A stretch of 64,000 bases of DNA. Source: Larkinella arboricola (GTDB taxonomy: Bacteria; Bacteroidota; Bacteroidia; Cytophagales; Spirosomataceae). Both the position numbers and the translations under genes were made by a program. Shown piece by piece: positions 17,662-27,800 of this stretch (positions are counted from its first letter, which is position 1; every line of letters begins with the position of its first letter). The stretch covers positions 1,240,001-1,304,000 of the forward strand of contig NZ_QLMC01000001.1 in NCBI RefSeq assembly GCF_003259745.1, read 5' to 3'. The notes below the pieces were generated by a model. It made no database searches. It was not told where the DNA came from and saw only the letters and a program-made list of their open reading frames with translations.

Positions 17662-18319
17662 CTATACGGTGTCACTTGGGTAATTTTCGGGTTTGATTGC
17701 CGCCCACACCACCTTACGAAAACTCACCTGATTCGACTGACCGTCAATCAGACTTGAGGGTAGGGGGAAGCTAAACCCATATTGACCCGAACCCGTGCCG
17801 GCCTGTTTCAAGTCAGGCCGAGTTAGATCGGCCTGGGCAGTGGCATGAACAGTAGTACCTTCGAGTACTTCAATCGTCAAAGCCGAACTCTAACTTTCCG
17901 CTATAACTTGCCGGAAGGTTAGCTGACGTGCGGGTTGGTAAGGTATAAACGCTATATGTATTAGGAATAACCCGTTCAATGGTAGTAATCGACCCGGCGG
18001 TTAAAGTACTGGCCCCTTCTAAAAGCGCTATTGAGTCAACCAAAGTTGGTAAAGCTTCCCACTGTAGGGTCGTTGGGTTCCAGCCCACAATGCTTAATAG
18101 GGCTAACTGAGCCTGCGTCAGTTCTGTAATGTTACTGGCCTGATTCCATGTCAAAGTCAATTGCGTAGCATTAACACCTTTGCCAAAACTCGATGGCGCT
18201 GATCTTTGCGAGAATGCTTTCTTTGCTCGTTGATGCGAACGGAGCTCCGGTGTGACTCGGCTCGGACTGGGTGCTGCAACAGATCGATTCGTTTGTGACC
18301 AAACAGGAGCTGGAGCCAC
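17662..18319 (-). pseudogene. Fragments of a large extracellular adhesin-type protein
   Basis: Two minus-strand frames overlap by 11 bases in different phases: about 149 codons (18319 to 17870) and about 72 codons (17880 to 17662, opening with TTG). The second reads like a repeated Bacteroidota surface-protein module (TIEVLEGTTVHATAQADLTR, then GQYGFSFPLPSSL). The first has LTLTWNQASNITELTQAQL and WEALPTLVDSIALLEG, also typical of secreted repetitive proteins. Neither has a start with a signal peptide or a T9SS tail. The frame break at about 17880 and the missing ends make this decayed DNA. Confidence 0.6.
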
Positions 18320-18746
18320 CTTTGGACTGCCAGGTGTTTTCCCGGGAGTATGACTGGACGCCGATGGCTTAAGTTTTTGATAGCTACTGGCGCTGAGGCT
18401 TGCTAAATAATAGATCGTTTTTGAATTGCCAATTCTTCATACGATCGTGCCAAACACCGCCGTACGAAAAATTCATGAAAAGGACAGGCGGAGCTCTGCT
18501 ACAACTGGTCAAAAGCATCCTAGATGACCTCAATCTCCGTAAAGACGCATGAACCCATCAAGTAAAAAGTAATCCTCCATTTCTCGAAGGTGTCCTGAAT
18601 CGTACAGATTCTGTCCACTTGCGGACAGCTAGTTGAATTCGCTTATCTACAAAATCCGCTTTGATTTCTTCTGAGGCCTATTTTGATAAACTGGCAATTT
18701 ATTTGCTATGCAAATGAGAAAGATAAAACTCAGATACAGATAACTA
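18320..18746. other. Non-coding stretch before padR with short inverted repeats
   Basis: No gene seen. CTGTCC-N6-GGACAG at 18611-18628 and ATTTGC-N3-GCAAAT at 18701-18715 are possible operator dyads; the second lies 31 bases before the padR ATG, a fitting place for PadR autoregulation. Confidence 0.4.
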
Positions 18747-19085
18747 ATGAAAGGCACCCAGTTGGGCGAATTTGAAGAGCTGGTCTTATTGGCCATCGCG
18801 CTCCTATATGATGACGCCTACAGTGTGGCGGTGGTTGAAGAACTGGGGCAGCGGCTGGAGCGCCCCGTGAGTTTAGGTGCTGTTCACCGCACGATGCAAC
18901 GACTGGAAGAAAAAGGCCTGGTAAATTCCCGGTTTGGAGAGGCCAGTGCCGAACGAGGTGGACGTCGCAAGCGGCTTTACACCGTTACCATGACCGGTGA
19001 GCAGGCTTTGCAGGAAGCTCGCCGACTTCGCAACGAACTGTGGGCCGGTATTCCGAAAACCGCTTTCGGCGGACCTACCCTATGA
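18747..19085 (+). CDS. PadR-family transcriptional regulator
   Basis: 112 residues with the PadR winged helix: LGEFEELVLLAIALLYDDAY, VEELGQRLERPVSLGAVHRT (recognition helix) and MQRLEEKGLVNSRFGEASAE, with the wing GRRKRLYTVT. PadR proteins of this short type repress neighbouring permease genes. The stop codon overlaps the start of the permease in the arrangement ATGA, so the two are translationally coupled. Such PadR-permease pairs recur many times in Spirosoma-like genomes. Confidence 0.88.
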   Translation: MKGTQLGEFEELVLLAIALLYDDAYSVAVVEELGQRLERPVSLGAVHRTMQRLEEKGLVNSRFGEASAERGGRRKRLYTVTMTGEQALQEARRLRNELWAGIPKTAFGGPTL

Positions 19086-21820
19086 GCCATCAAGCAAGAC
19101 CCCAACCACCCAGGTGGGCGCAGCGCCTGCTGGCCTGGATTGCCGCTGCTCATCTGCGGGAGGAAATTCTAGGCGACCTCGATGAGTTGTTTCATCAACG
19201 GGCGCAGCGCCAGGGCTACCCAAAGGCGCGCTGGTTGTATTGGCTGGATGTCCTGCTGCTATTGCATCCCCGGCTCTGGCGCCGACCGCCGGATCAATCT
19301 ACCTTTTTGCATCAATATCCTTCTGACTCTTCCCAACCCTTTTTTCTCCGCCCGGCCATGTTACGAAATTATCTCACCATCGCCTTCAGAACCTTGAGCA
19401 GAAACAAGCTCTATACCGCCCTCAACATAGCGGGGCTTACGTTTGGAATTACCTGCTTTCTGCTCATTGGGCTGTATCTGTTCGATGAACTCACTTTTGA
19501 TCAACACCATAGTCGGGCCAATCACATCTACCGTGTTATTGAGCATAAGGTGGTAAAAGGTGAGGCCACCACCCTTGCCGCGGCCAGCTACAAACTGGCC
19601 GCTGAATCGGGGAAAACCATTGCCCAAATTGAAAACACGACGCGTCTTTCCCGGATCGGGCGGGCGAACCTGATCAACCCCGAAAACCCGGTAAACTTTC
19701 AGGAAACCGTCACCAACGCCGATGAAAACTTCCTGTCAATCTTTGACTTTCCCCTGATTCAAGGTGATAAGTACACGGCGTTAAAGGAGCCCAACTCCAT
19801 CGTGATCAATGAAGACCTGGCCATGCGGCTATTTGGCCACACCCAGGTCTTGGGCAAAACGCTCCAATTTAGCCACCTGGACGCCCCGCTGAAAGTGACG
19901 GGTGTTCTCAAAAATCACCTGCGTAATTCCAGTTTCGACTTTAATTCGCTCGTTTCGGAAGCTACCTATCAGAATACCGATTTCTATAAACAAACCGTAG
20001 CTAGTGGGTGGTCGTCTGCCGATTTTTCCGTCTATGTTCTGCTACGGCCCAACACCAACGCCGAAACGGTTTCCTCTCAATTAACCAGGCTCGTGTTGGC
20101 TAATGTTAAGCCCGAGCCAGGTACCCACCTGTCGTACCGCCTTCAGGCACTGAGCGATATTCACCTGCATTCGGAAGGCATCATCGATGGCGCCCGGAAT
20201 ACGAACGTGGAGGCCATGGCGCAGGGAAGTCTGTTTTACATCCGAATCTTCCTATTTATCGCGCTGTTTGTTCTGGGTATTGCCGGTATCAATTACATGA
20301 ATTTATCGACCGCCCGGGCCTCGAACCGCTTAAAGGAAATTGGAGTCCGTAAGTCGATTGGAGCCCAACGCAGTCAGCTAATCTATCAATTCCTGGTAGA
20401 AGCTCTGCTGATAACGGTTCTTTCGTTGGTGGCAGCCCTGCTGCTGGTCAACATTCTTCTGCCCTTCTTCAATTCATTTGTCAAGAAACAACTGACGTTG
20501 GGATGGGGCACGGATTACCGAATCTGGCTCATGACTCTGGGCGCTACCCTACTGATCGGGCTGTTGTCGGGAAGTTACCCCGCTTTGCTGCTATCGGGTT
20601 TCAAGCCGGTGCTCCTGTTAAAAGGCATGAAGATTAACCCGCGGGGTAGTCTGAGTTTGCGGAAAGTCCTGGTGGTTTTTCAATTTACAATCTCGACGGT
20701 GCTGATGATTGGTACCATCGTTCTGTATTGGCAGGTACGGTTTATGAACACCACCGATTTGGGTTTTAATAAAGACCAGTTGGTGGTCATCGATGTCAAT
20801 ACCGGTACCGCAAGGGACCGTTTTGAGACGATCAAAGCGGACATGGCCAAAATACCTACCGTAAAAAATGTATCGGTTACCTCCCGAGTACCCGGGGAAT
20901 GGAAGATGATTCGGACGGTTAAGATGCACCCGCCGGGTAAAGCGGATGATCAACAAATTTCCTACCTGATTGGGGCGGACAAGGACTTTCTTAAAACCTT
21001 TGAGGTTGACCTGCTAAAGGGACGAAACTTTGTCAATCCGGCGGATTCCATGTCCGTACTGCTGAATGAAACAGCCGCTCGTCTGTTTAATCTGACTGAG
21101 CCTTCCGGCCAATGGCTGGAGATTCCCACCCTGTCATGGGGCGGTGAGTTTCGGCCGGTCAACCCCGACAATACGCCCTTCAAAGTCCGGGTCATCGGGA
21201 TTGTCAAGGATTTTCACTTTCAGTCACTAAAGGCTAAGATTGAACCGCTGGTGCTGGCTTACCACCAAAATCCGATTCATGGCATTGACTATTATACGGT
21301 ACGTATTGATGCCAATGGCATTTCCCAAACCCTGGAAAAGCTTCAATCTATCCTGCAGAAAGCTGATCCAGACGAGCCGTTTGAGTATCATTTTCTGGAT
21401 CAGCAACTGGCGGTCTTCTACCAGGAAGACGCCCGCCGACAGACGCTGCTCATCTGGGTCGCCCTGGCCACCATTTTCATCGCCTGCCTGGGCTTGTTTG
21501 GTCTGGCTACTTACTCCACCGAACAACGCACCAAAGAAGTGGGGGTTCGAAAAGTACTGGGTGCCAGCACCGTCAGCCTGGCTACGCTGCTCTCGGGGGA
21601 TTTTCTCAAATTAGTGTTAGTGGCCAATGGGATTGCCTTTCCCATAGCCTGGTGGGTCACCGGCCAATGGTTACAAGATTATGCGTATCACATTGATCTG
21701 GAGTGGTGGATGTTTGCTCTGGCGGGTGTAGTGGCGATGCTTATTGCATTCCTGACGGTTAGTTACCAATCCATTAAAGCGGCCCTGGTCAACCCGGTGA
21801 GGAGTTTGCGATCGGAATAA
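19082..21820 (+). CDS. Large FtsX/MacB-type ABC permease with prefix domain
   Basis: 912 residues from the ATG at 19082, which overlaps the padR stop. The first 80 residues (WAQRLLAWIAAAHLREEILG, DLDELFHQRAQRQGYPKARW) are the permease prefix domain; two MacB/FtsX units follow, each with a helix, an extracytoplasmic domain (about 135-340 and 560-730) and three helices. ARASNRLKEIGVRKSIGAQR and STEQRTKEVGVRKVLGAST are the conserved cytoplasmic FtsX loops in units 1 and 2. The partner ATPase is not encoded here. Likely role: envelope stress or antimicrobial-peptide type transport or mechanotransmission; substrate unknown. Confidence 0.88.
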   Translation: MSHQARPQPPRWAQRLLAWIAAAHLREEILGDLDELFHQRAQRQGYPKARWLYWLDVLLLLHPRLWRRPPDQSTFLHQYPSDSSQPFFLRPAMLRNYLTIAFRTLSRNKLYTALNIAGLTFGITCFLLIGLYLFDELTFDQHHSRANHIYRVIEHKVVKGEATTLAAASYKLAAESGKTIAQIENTTRLSRIGRANLINPENPVNFQETVTNADENFLSIFDFPLIQGDKYTALKEPNSIVINEDLAMRLFGHTQVLGKTLQFSHLDAPLKVTGVLKNHLRNSSFDFNSLVSEATYQNTDFYKQTVASGWSSADFSVYVLLRPNTNAETVSSQLTRLVLANVKPEPGTHLSYRLQALSDIHLHSEGIIDGARNTNVEAMAQGSLFYIRIFLFIALFVLGIAGINYMNLSTARASNRLKEIGVRKSIGAQRSQLIYQFLVEALLITVLSLVAALLLVNILLPFFNSFVKKQLTLGWGTDYRIWLMTLGATLLIGLLSGSYPALLLSGFKPVLLLKGMKINPRGSLSLRKVLVVFQFTISTVLMIGTIVLYWQVRFMNTTDLGFNKDQLVVIDVNTGTARDRFETIKADMAKIPTVKNVSVTSRVPGEWKMIRTVKMHPPGKADDQQISYLIGADKDFLKTFEVDLLKGRNFVNPADSMSVLLNETAARLFNLTEPSGQWLEIPTLSWGGEFRPVNPDNTPFKVRVIGIVKDFHFQSLKAKIEPLVLAYHQNPIHGIDYYTVRIDANGISQTLEKLQSILQKADPDEPFEYHFLDQQLAVFYQEDARRQTLLIWVALATIFIACLGLFGLATYSTEQRTKEVGVRKVLGASTVSLATLLSGDFLKLVLVANGIAFPIAWWVTGQWLQDYAYHIDLEWWMFALAGVVAMLIAFLTVSYQSIKAALVNPVRSLRSE

Positions 21821-22141
21821 TACTGCCGCAGATGCTACTCAAAAAGCAGCCGGCTTAGTATACTTTTTACAGGCAACATCACCCATCCTGCTTTTGCAAG
21901 GATGACGTAGCTCATTATCCGCTACGATTACCTGCCCAGTATAATGGCCCTGAAGTGGCCAAGTCGTCTAAAATTCTTCTAAATAGGTTCTCAACAGCCA
22001 GTTGGCGTTCATCTGACCGCCTACAGTGGTATTGATTACTATATCCGTTATACCGAATTCACAGGCAGCGTAACCGGATTCACATTAAGCCGGATTGGGA
22101 AGCTAGAAAGAACTGTTTTTTGTCTTTATAATTTCGACAAC
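21821..22141. other. Intergenic with a possible coding remnant
   Basis: About 320 bases. From about 22005 the plus strand reads VHLTAYSGIDYYIRYTEF and then GSVTGFTLSRIG without a start, which looks like a decayed fragment, but the family is not recognised. No terminator of quality after the permease was found. Confidence 0.3.
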
Positions 22142-23758
22142 ATGCAAAAGACAGCCTTATTTATTATTGCAGGGGTACTAACACTTTCTTCAGTCAAGGC
22201 GCAAATTAACTGGGGCGATTACTCGCATAGCTACCCGGATAAGCTCCAAAAACACCCCTCAGTCCTGGGGTTAATTCTAGCCATCCGGAAAGAGAATAAC
22301 TCCTTTTGGCAAATCCGGGACAAGAGTAATCATTTTCATACGCTGGCGAAGGATTCGTCTTTCCGACGTTTCAGACCTAAAGAAATCCTGGCACGTACTA
22401 CCTTTGATACCGCTTGTGCCCACTTCTTTCTGCACGGAGTTGGTCCGCAAAATGCCCACTTATATCAATTCCGGGTTATGGAATACCCCAGTAAGCGAAT
22501 TCAAGTCCCCTGGCATGGAATCACCCGGTTCACCGATTCAACTCTGATCCACAGTTCAGGTCTGCCTAAGATGGCTTATCTGGGGGGCTATAAAACCAGC
22601 CTGGGTAAAATGTTGATTATAGATGTTAGGAGAGTAGATGTAAATCAGATTGTAGCCACTTCATTGATTGCCTGGGAGTCCATCAAACCGGAGATTACCA
22701 GTATTTATACCTCCGAAACGATGGATAAATTTCTGCAGCGGCTGCAATCACCCTGGATGCCCTACGATCAGTCGGTTGGCCATTTTTCGCCGGTTCTCAC
22801 CGTGCCTGCCACCAATACAAACCTGATATTTTCCTTACAAAATGGCACATTTACTAAAAAGCAGATTCAATATGAATTGATTCGCAATGGCCGCGTTTAT
22901 ACCCCCTGGCGATACAATGCGTATGACAATAGCTTTGTCTGGATCAAAGATTACCCGCCCGGCAGCTATACGATGAGAATACGTTACTCCGTTCAGCCTC
23001 AGCATATCGCCCAATACCGCTTTGAGGTAGCTCCCCTTTGGTACCAAACCAATTGGTTCCGCCTTTTGGCCGGTATGCTGGTGGCTGGACTAGTGGGATT
23101 ACTGTTCTTGTTGATTCGACAGCGACTAAAAACCCAGCAGGAACAGTTCAATAAAACCAAGTTACAACTCGAATTAAAAGCTATATATGCTCAGCTAAAC
23201 CCTCACTTTGTTTTCAATGCCCTTAGCTCGATTCAGGGCCTCATCAATAAACAAGATATTAAAGGAGCTAACAGTTACCTGTCTGACTTTGCCCGGTTGA
23301 TGCGGCAGTCGCTCCAGCAGAGCCAGAAAGATGAAATAGCGCTGTATGAAGAAATCCAGACATTAGACAGGTATTTAAAGCTTGAGCAGCTGCGGTTTGG
23401 TTTTGGATACACCATTCAGGTCGATTCGACGATTAACGTATACGAAACGAGTGTACCTATCCTGCTTTTACAACCTTTGGTTGAAAACGCGGTAAAGCAC
23501 GGTGTAGCCTTGTTGGGAGAAAAAGGCTCAATTAATCTGGCCATTAACCAGTCCAATAACAGCATGATCGTATCCGTTACTGATAACGGCAATGGTTTTA
23601 AGGAGGACAAAGCAACTTCGGGTTTAGGCTTAAAGCTCACCCGTGACCGAATCAATCTGCTAAATAAGTTTCATTCTGAATCGCAGATTACCTTAGCCAT
23701 TCGGAACGCCGTTTCATCTGGCACGCAAATTATCCTCACTTTTAGCCAATGGTTTTGA
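22142..23758 (+). CDS. LytS-type sensor histidine kinase
   Basis: 538 residues. A signal peptide (MQKTALFIIAGVLTLSSVKA) and a large periplasmic sensor part (about 20-305) end in a Y_Y_Y-like beta module (WIKDYPPGSYTMRIRYS). One membrane helix (LLAGMLVAGLVGLLFLLI, about 311-328) is followed by a coiled linker, then the His_kinase domain with AQLNPHFVFNALSSIQGL; His355 is the likely phosphoacceptor. The ATPase core shows PLVENAVKHG and VTDNGNGF. It phosphorylates the LytTR regulator encoded next, whose start overlaps this gene by 10 bases. Confidence 0.9.
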   Translation: MQKTALFIIAGVLTLSSVKAQINWGDYSHSYPDKLQKHPSVLGLILAIRKENNSFWQIRDKSNHFHTLAKDSSFRRFRPKEILARTTFDTACAHFFLHGVGPQNAHLYQFRVMEYPSKRIQVPWHGITRFTDSTLIHSSGLPKMAYLGGYKTSLGKMLIIDVRRVDVNQIVATSLIAWESIKPEITSIYTSETMDKFLQRLQSPWMPYDQSVGHFSPVLTVPATNTNLIFSLQNGTFTKKQIQYELIRNGRVYTPWRYNAYDNSFVWIKDYPPGSYTMRIRYSVQPQHIAQYRFEVAPLWYQTNWFRLLAGMLVAGLVGLLFLLIRQRLKTQQEQFNKTKLQLELKAIYAQLNPHFVFNALSSIQGLINKQDIKGANSYLSDFARLMRQSLQQSQKDEIALYEEIQTLDRYLKLEQLRFGFGYTIQVDSTINVYETSVPILLLQPLVENAVKHGVALLGEKGSINLAINQSNNSMIVSVTDNGNGFKEDKATSGLGLKLTRDRINLLNKFHSESQITLAIRNAVSSGTQIILTFSQWF

Positions 23759-24501
23759 AAGCGCTTCTGATTGATGACGAGCAACCCAACCTGGATAATC
23801 TACAGGCGTTGCTGGAGATGTATTGCCCCCAGGTAAAGATTTGTGGTACTGCCCTGAACGCTCAGGATGCGACAAGGCTGCTGTATATCCACCAACCGGA
23901 TTTGATGTTTCTAGACATCCAGATGCCGGGGCAAAATGGATTCGACTTATTACGTAGCCTCCCTGCTTATCACTTTGAGGTAATTTTTGTGACAGCTTAT
24001 GATCAGTATGCCATCCAGGCCCTGCGTTTTTCGGCGATTGACTATCTGTTGAAACCCGTTGCAATTGAGGAGCTACAAGCGGCAGTGGAAAGAGCCCATC
24101 GGCAGCATCATCAGAAGGAGCAGAATAAACTGCTTCAAAACCTGATGCACTTTTTGAAAGCTGACCCTAAGTTAGATGAGCCACGCATTGCCTTAGCAAC
24201 GGCCAAAGAAACGCGTTTCGTCAAAACCAGTGAAATCATTCGTTGCGAATCGTCTAACAACTATACAACCTTCTATCTGACTGGTAGCGAAACCCTGCTT
24301 GTCTGCAAGCCCATCTATAGCTATAATGATTTATTAGGGGCGTGTGGCTTTATACGGTGCCATCAATCGCACCTGGTTAACAAAATGTATATAAAGAGCT
24401 GGAAAAAGGAATTTGGTGACTTTTTGTTGCTGACCGATGGCTCCCAGGTACCCATATCCAGAAGGAACAGGGAGGAACTGAAAAGATTATTACGTTTTTA
24501 A
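23749..24501 (+). CDS. LytTR-family response regulator
   Basis: 250 residues. The receiver domain (1-120) has the acidic pair D9-D10, phosphorylation site D56 in LMFLDIQMPG and the Lys of DYLLKPVA. The DNA-binding LytTR domain (about 145-250) shows IRCESSNNYTTFYLTGSETL and RCHQSHLVNKMYI, with VPISRRNREELKRLL at the end. Partner of the upstream sensor kinase with which it overlaps. Targets unknown. Confidence 0.92.
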   Translation: MVLKALLIDDEQPNLDNLQALLEMYCPQVKICGTALNAQDATRLLYIHQPDLMFLDIQMPGQNGFDLLRSLPAYHFEVIFVTAYDQYAIQALRFSAIDYLLKPVAIEELQAAVERAHRQHHQKEQNKLLQNLMHFLKADPKLDEPRIALATAKETRFVKTSEIIRCESSNNYTTFYLTGSETLLVCKPIYSYNDLLGACGFIRCHQSHLVNKMYIKSWKKEFGDFLLLTDGSQVPISRRNREELKRLLRF

Positions 24502-24528
24502 GCAAAATGATTCTCCTAGCCGCGTATC

Positions 24529-24720
24529 TACATCCAAAGCGGTCAGGCGTATGTCATCGCCGTGACGCTGCAAAAGGGCAGTCAGCGGCTGGCGGCCTTC
24601 TGGCGGACGCACAAATCGCACCTGGTTAATCCGGATTATATTCGGCTGATTCGCAAGTCACCACAGGGTCGGTTTGCGTACTTAACCACGGGGAAGCCAT
24701 CCCGGTGGCACGCCGGGTAA
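24529..24720 (+). pseudogene. Remnant of a second LytTR DNA-binding domain
   Basis: A plus-strand frame without a start codon reads FWRTHKSHLVNPDYIRLIRK and SPQGRFAYLTTG, matching the C-terminal half of LytTR domains. After TTG it runs into KPSRWHAG and a stop, whereas the next frame would give the expected AIPVARRV, so there is a frameshift near 24695. It lies 28 bases after the intact LytTR gene and has diverged from it, so it is more likely the remnant of another regulator than a recent copy. Confidence 0.7.
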
Positions 24721-24840
24721 CGACCTATCCGGATTGAGGCTGTTGATTTCAAACACCGCTCTTAAGGTTACCAGAGTCTTTGTGAGTTGAGGCCACCTGT
24801 AGCCATTCATGGCTAAAGAGCTCGTTTCTATGACACATAC

Positions 24841-27800
24841 TTACTTGTGGATAGAGTGCTGATTCAATAGCTGTGTGAGCAGCTTCATATCAAGCGGTTT
24901 GACCAGATGGTGATCGAATCCTGCCTCCCTGGCTCTTCGTTTATCTTCTTCCCCACCATAACCGGTTACAGCGATCATCACCACGTCCTGCCCCCAGGGC
25001 TGTTGGCGAATAAGGCGGCAGGTTTCGTAGCCATCCAGCTCGGGCATTCCAATATCACACAGAATGACCGTAGGATGAAGCACTTCGGCAGCCTGGATTC
25101 CTTCCCGGCCACTGTGCCGGGTATGAACCTCATAGCCTCGTAGCTTTAATGTATGGGTGAGCATAAAAGCCAGACCGGGATTATCGTCGATCACCAGGAT
25201 TCGCTGGTGGACTAGCTTTGCATCGAGGGGGGAGGCAACCGGCGTTGCCGCATTGGAGGACGGCTCCAGCAAGGGTAAGCAGATGAGAAACTCACTGCCC
25301 TGGCCTAAGCCCGGACTGTGGGCCTGCACTCGCCCCCCGTGCATTTCTACCAGCCGCTTGACCAGCGTTAAGCCAATGCCCAGCCCCCCCTCCGAACGCG
25401 CCAGCGAGACATCCACCTGAACAAACAGCTCGAAGATGGCCGTCTGCTGATCGGGCGTTAAGCCAATGCCGTTGTCGGCTACCCGCAGCAGGGCCTGTCC
25501 GTCTTTTTCCTGCAGGCTTACCCATACCTGCCCCTGTTCGCCGGTGTAGCGCAGGCCATTGGTCAGCAGGTTGGTGACCACCTGCCCCAGCCGGGTGGCA
25601 TCGCCCTGGACAAAGAGCGGTTTTCCCCAAGGAGTGAAGTGGAGCCCTTTGCCGAGGGCCTCATACTGGGGACGAATCGCTGCTACCGAACTCGCTATTA
25701 GACCTGTTAACTCTACGGTCTCAAGCTTAAGCTGGATTTTTCCCCGGCTGATTCGGCTCACATCCAGCAGTTCATCGACCAGCCGGACCAGGTGATCGAC
25801 CTGCTGATTGATCAGGCGCACGGTTTGCTGCTGCAGTGGATCGGTTTCGTCCGTCCAGCTCAGCAGGCCCATACCCAGTCGGATGCTGGCCAGGGGATTG
25901 CGCAGTTCATGAGCCAGCATGGCCAGAAACTCGTCCTTGCGTTGGCTGGCTTCTTTCAGGGCCTCTTCCGCCTGTTTTAACTCACTGATGTCGGTGATGA
26001 TGGCCACGATCCCCGTGGCCCGGCCCTCATCCTCCCGAATTGGCACGGCAGCCATGCGGATCCAGATGGGAGGCCCCTCATCCGGGGTATAAAGCATTTC
26101 CAGGCCGGGCACCACCCGCTCCCCCCGTAGCGCCCGGGCTGCAGGGTATTCCTCTGGCTCCAACCGGCGGCCCTCCGGGTGATAAGCCTGCCAGCGATCC
26201 TGCCGGGCTCGGTCCTGGGAAGGGATCAGACCATTGGGTAAAAATCGTTGCATCTGTCTGTTAGCGAGTACCAGTCGACCGTTGGTGTCAGCTTCGCCCA
26301 CCCCTACGGGCAGACTTTCGAATAGGGCCGTCAGCCGGGCCTGGCTGGCCCGCAAGGCCTCCTCGGCACGGGCGCGTTCGATGCGGGGCAGCAGCCGGTT
26401 CATCACATCGGTCAGCAGGGCAATCTGGTCGGGCTGCCAGTCGTAGGCAATGGGCGAAAAGAGGGTCAGAATCGATTTCCAGTGTTCCTCCCGGCGGTAG
26501 GGCAAGCCTACATACGAACCAATGTCCAGGGCTTTGAATGCCTCGGCGTTGGCCCCCGAATCGGTTTGGATATCCCTAATAACCACGTTTTCACCCTGGC
26601 GAAGCCGCCCGACGCCGTCGGGGCTGAAGTACGCCGACAGGTGGGCTCTTTCGGGCAGCAACAAGGGATCTTTTGCCCAGAAGAAGCGCCGGTACACTTC
26701 GTCAGAGTCGGGCCGGATGTCCCAGATACTAAAGGAGGAAATGGGAAAAACGGCCGTGAGTTTTTGGCCTGCTATTGCCATAATCTCCTGGGTGCCAACC
26801 TGGCCTGTGATGGCTTCTGTGATGTCAGCCAGCAGGTCCTGGTGGTCCTGCTGGCGTTTGCGTTGGGTGATATCGTTAAACAACAGGCCCACTTTCTGCT
26901 CACTGGCCTGCCCTACCCGAAAGCCATAGATGTCATACCAGCGGTCCATTGATTTCGATTGGACTTCAAAACGGCAGCGTTCTCCAGTGAGCACAACCTG
27001 GCCAAACATATCCAGAAAGTTCTGAGGAAAAGTGGGGACAATATCCCGAATCCATCGACCTGTGCCCTGGTAGATGCCGGTCAGTTTCTCAAACGAGGGA
27101 TTGACCTCCAGAAGGCGGTAGTCTTCGACCTGGCCCCACTCATTGAATTGGACCTGAATCAGGCAGAAGCCTTCCTCGATGGAGCTAAACAACAGGCGGT
27201 ATTGTTCTTCCGATTGGCGCAAGGCCTGCTCTACCTGCTTGCGCTGGGTGATATCGATGACTAATCCGGCGCTGTGATAGGGCCTGCCACTCTGATTATA
27301 AAATACCTGGCCGGTCCCCTGAAGCCAGCGCACCTGCCCATCATCGTGCACCACCCGGTATTCGTATTCAAACTCCTTGCGCTGGGCAATCGATTCGGCG
27401 GCCCGGGCCTGGACGTTGGAGCGGTCTTCGGGGTGAATCCTACCCAACCAACCTTCAAGGGTTTGAGCCTCTTCCTGAGAGCTAAATCCCACAATGGCTT
27501 TGCCTTCCGGGCTCCATTCCACCTGACCACTCACCAAGTCCCACCGGGCCCAGCCCGCCCGGGCACTGCGCATGGCTTGCGTCAGCCAGAGGTGGTTGTA
27601 GTGCAGGGCTTCCTGGCTCTTTTTGCGTTCGGTAATGTTTGTAAAAAGCACTGCGATTCGGGGCAGATCATACCCCTCGAGCCGGAAAGCATGAGCCTCA
27701 ATCCAAAGGTCAAGCGAATCTACATAGTCTTGGAAATGAACCGGCTGGCCGGTTAAAGCGGCCTGGTCATAGTGGGCCATGATGTGTTCCTGGGCCCCAG

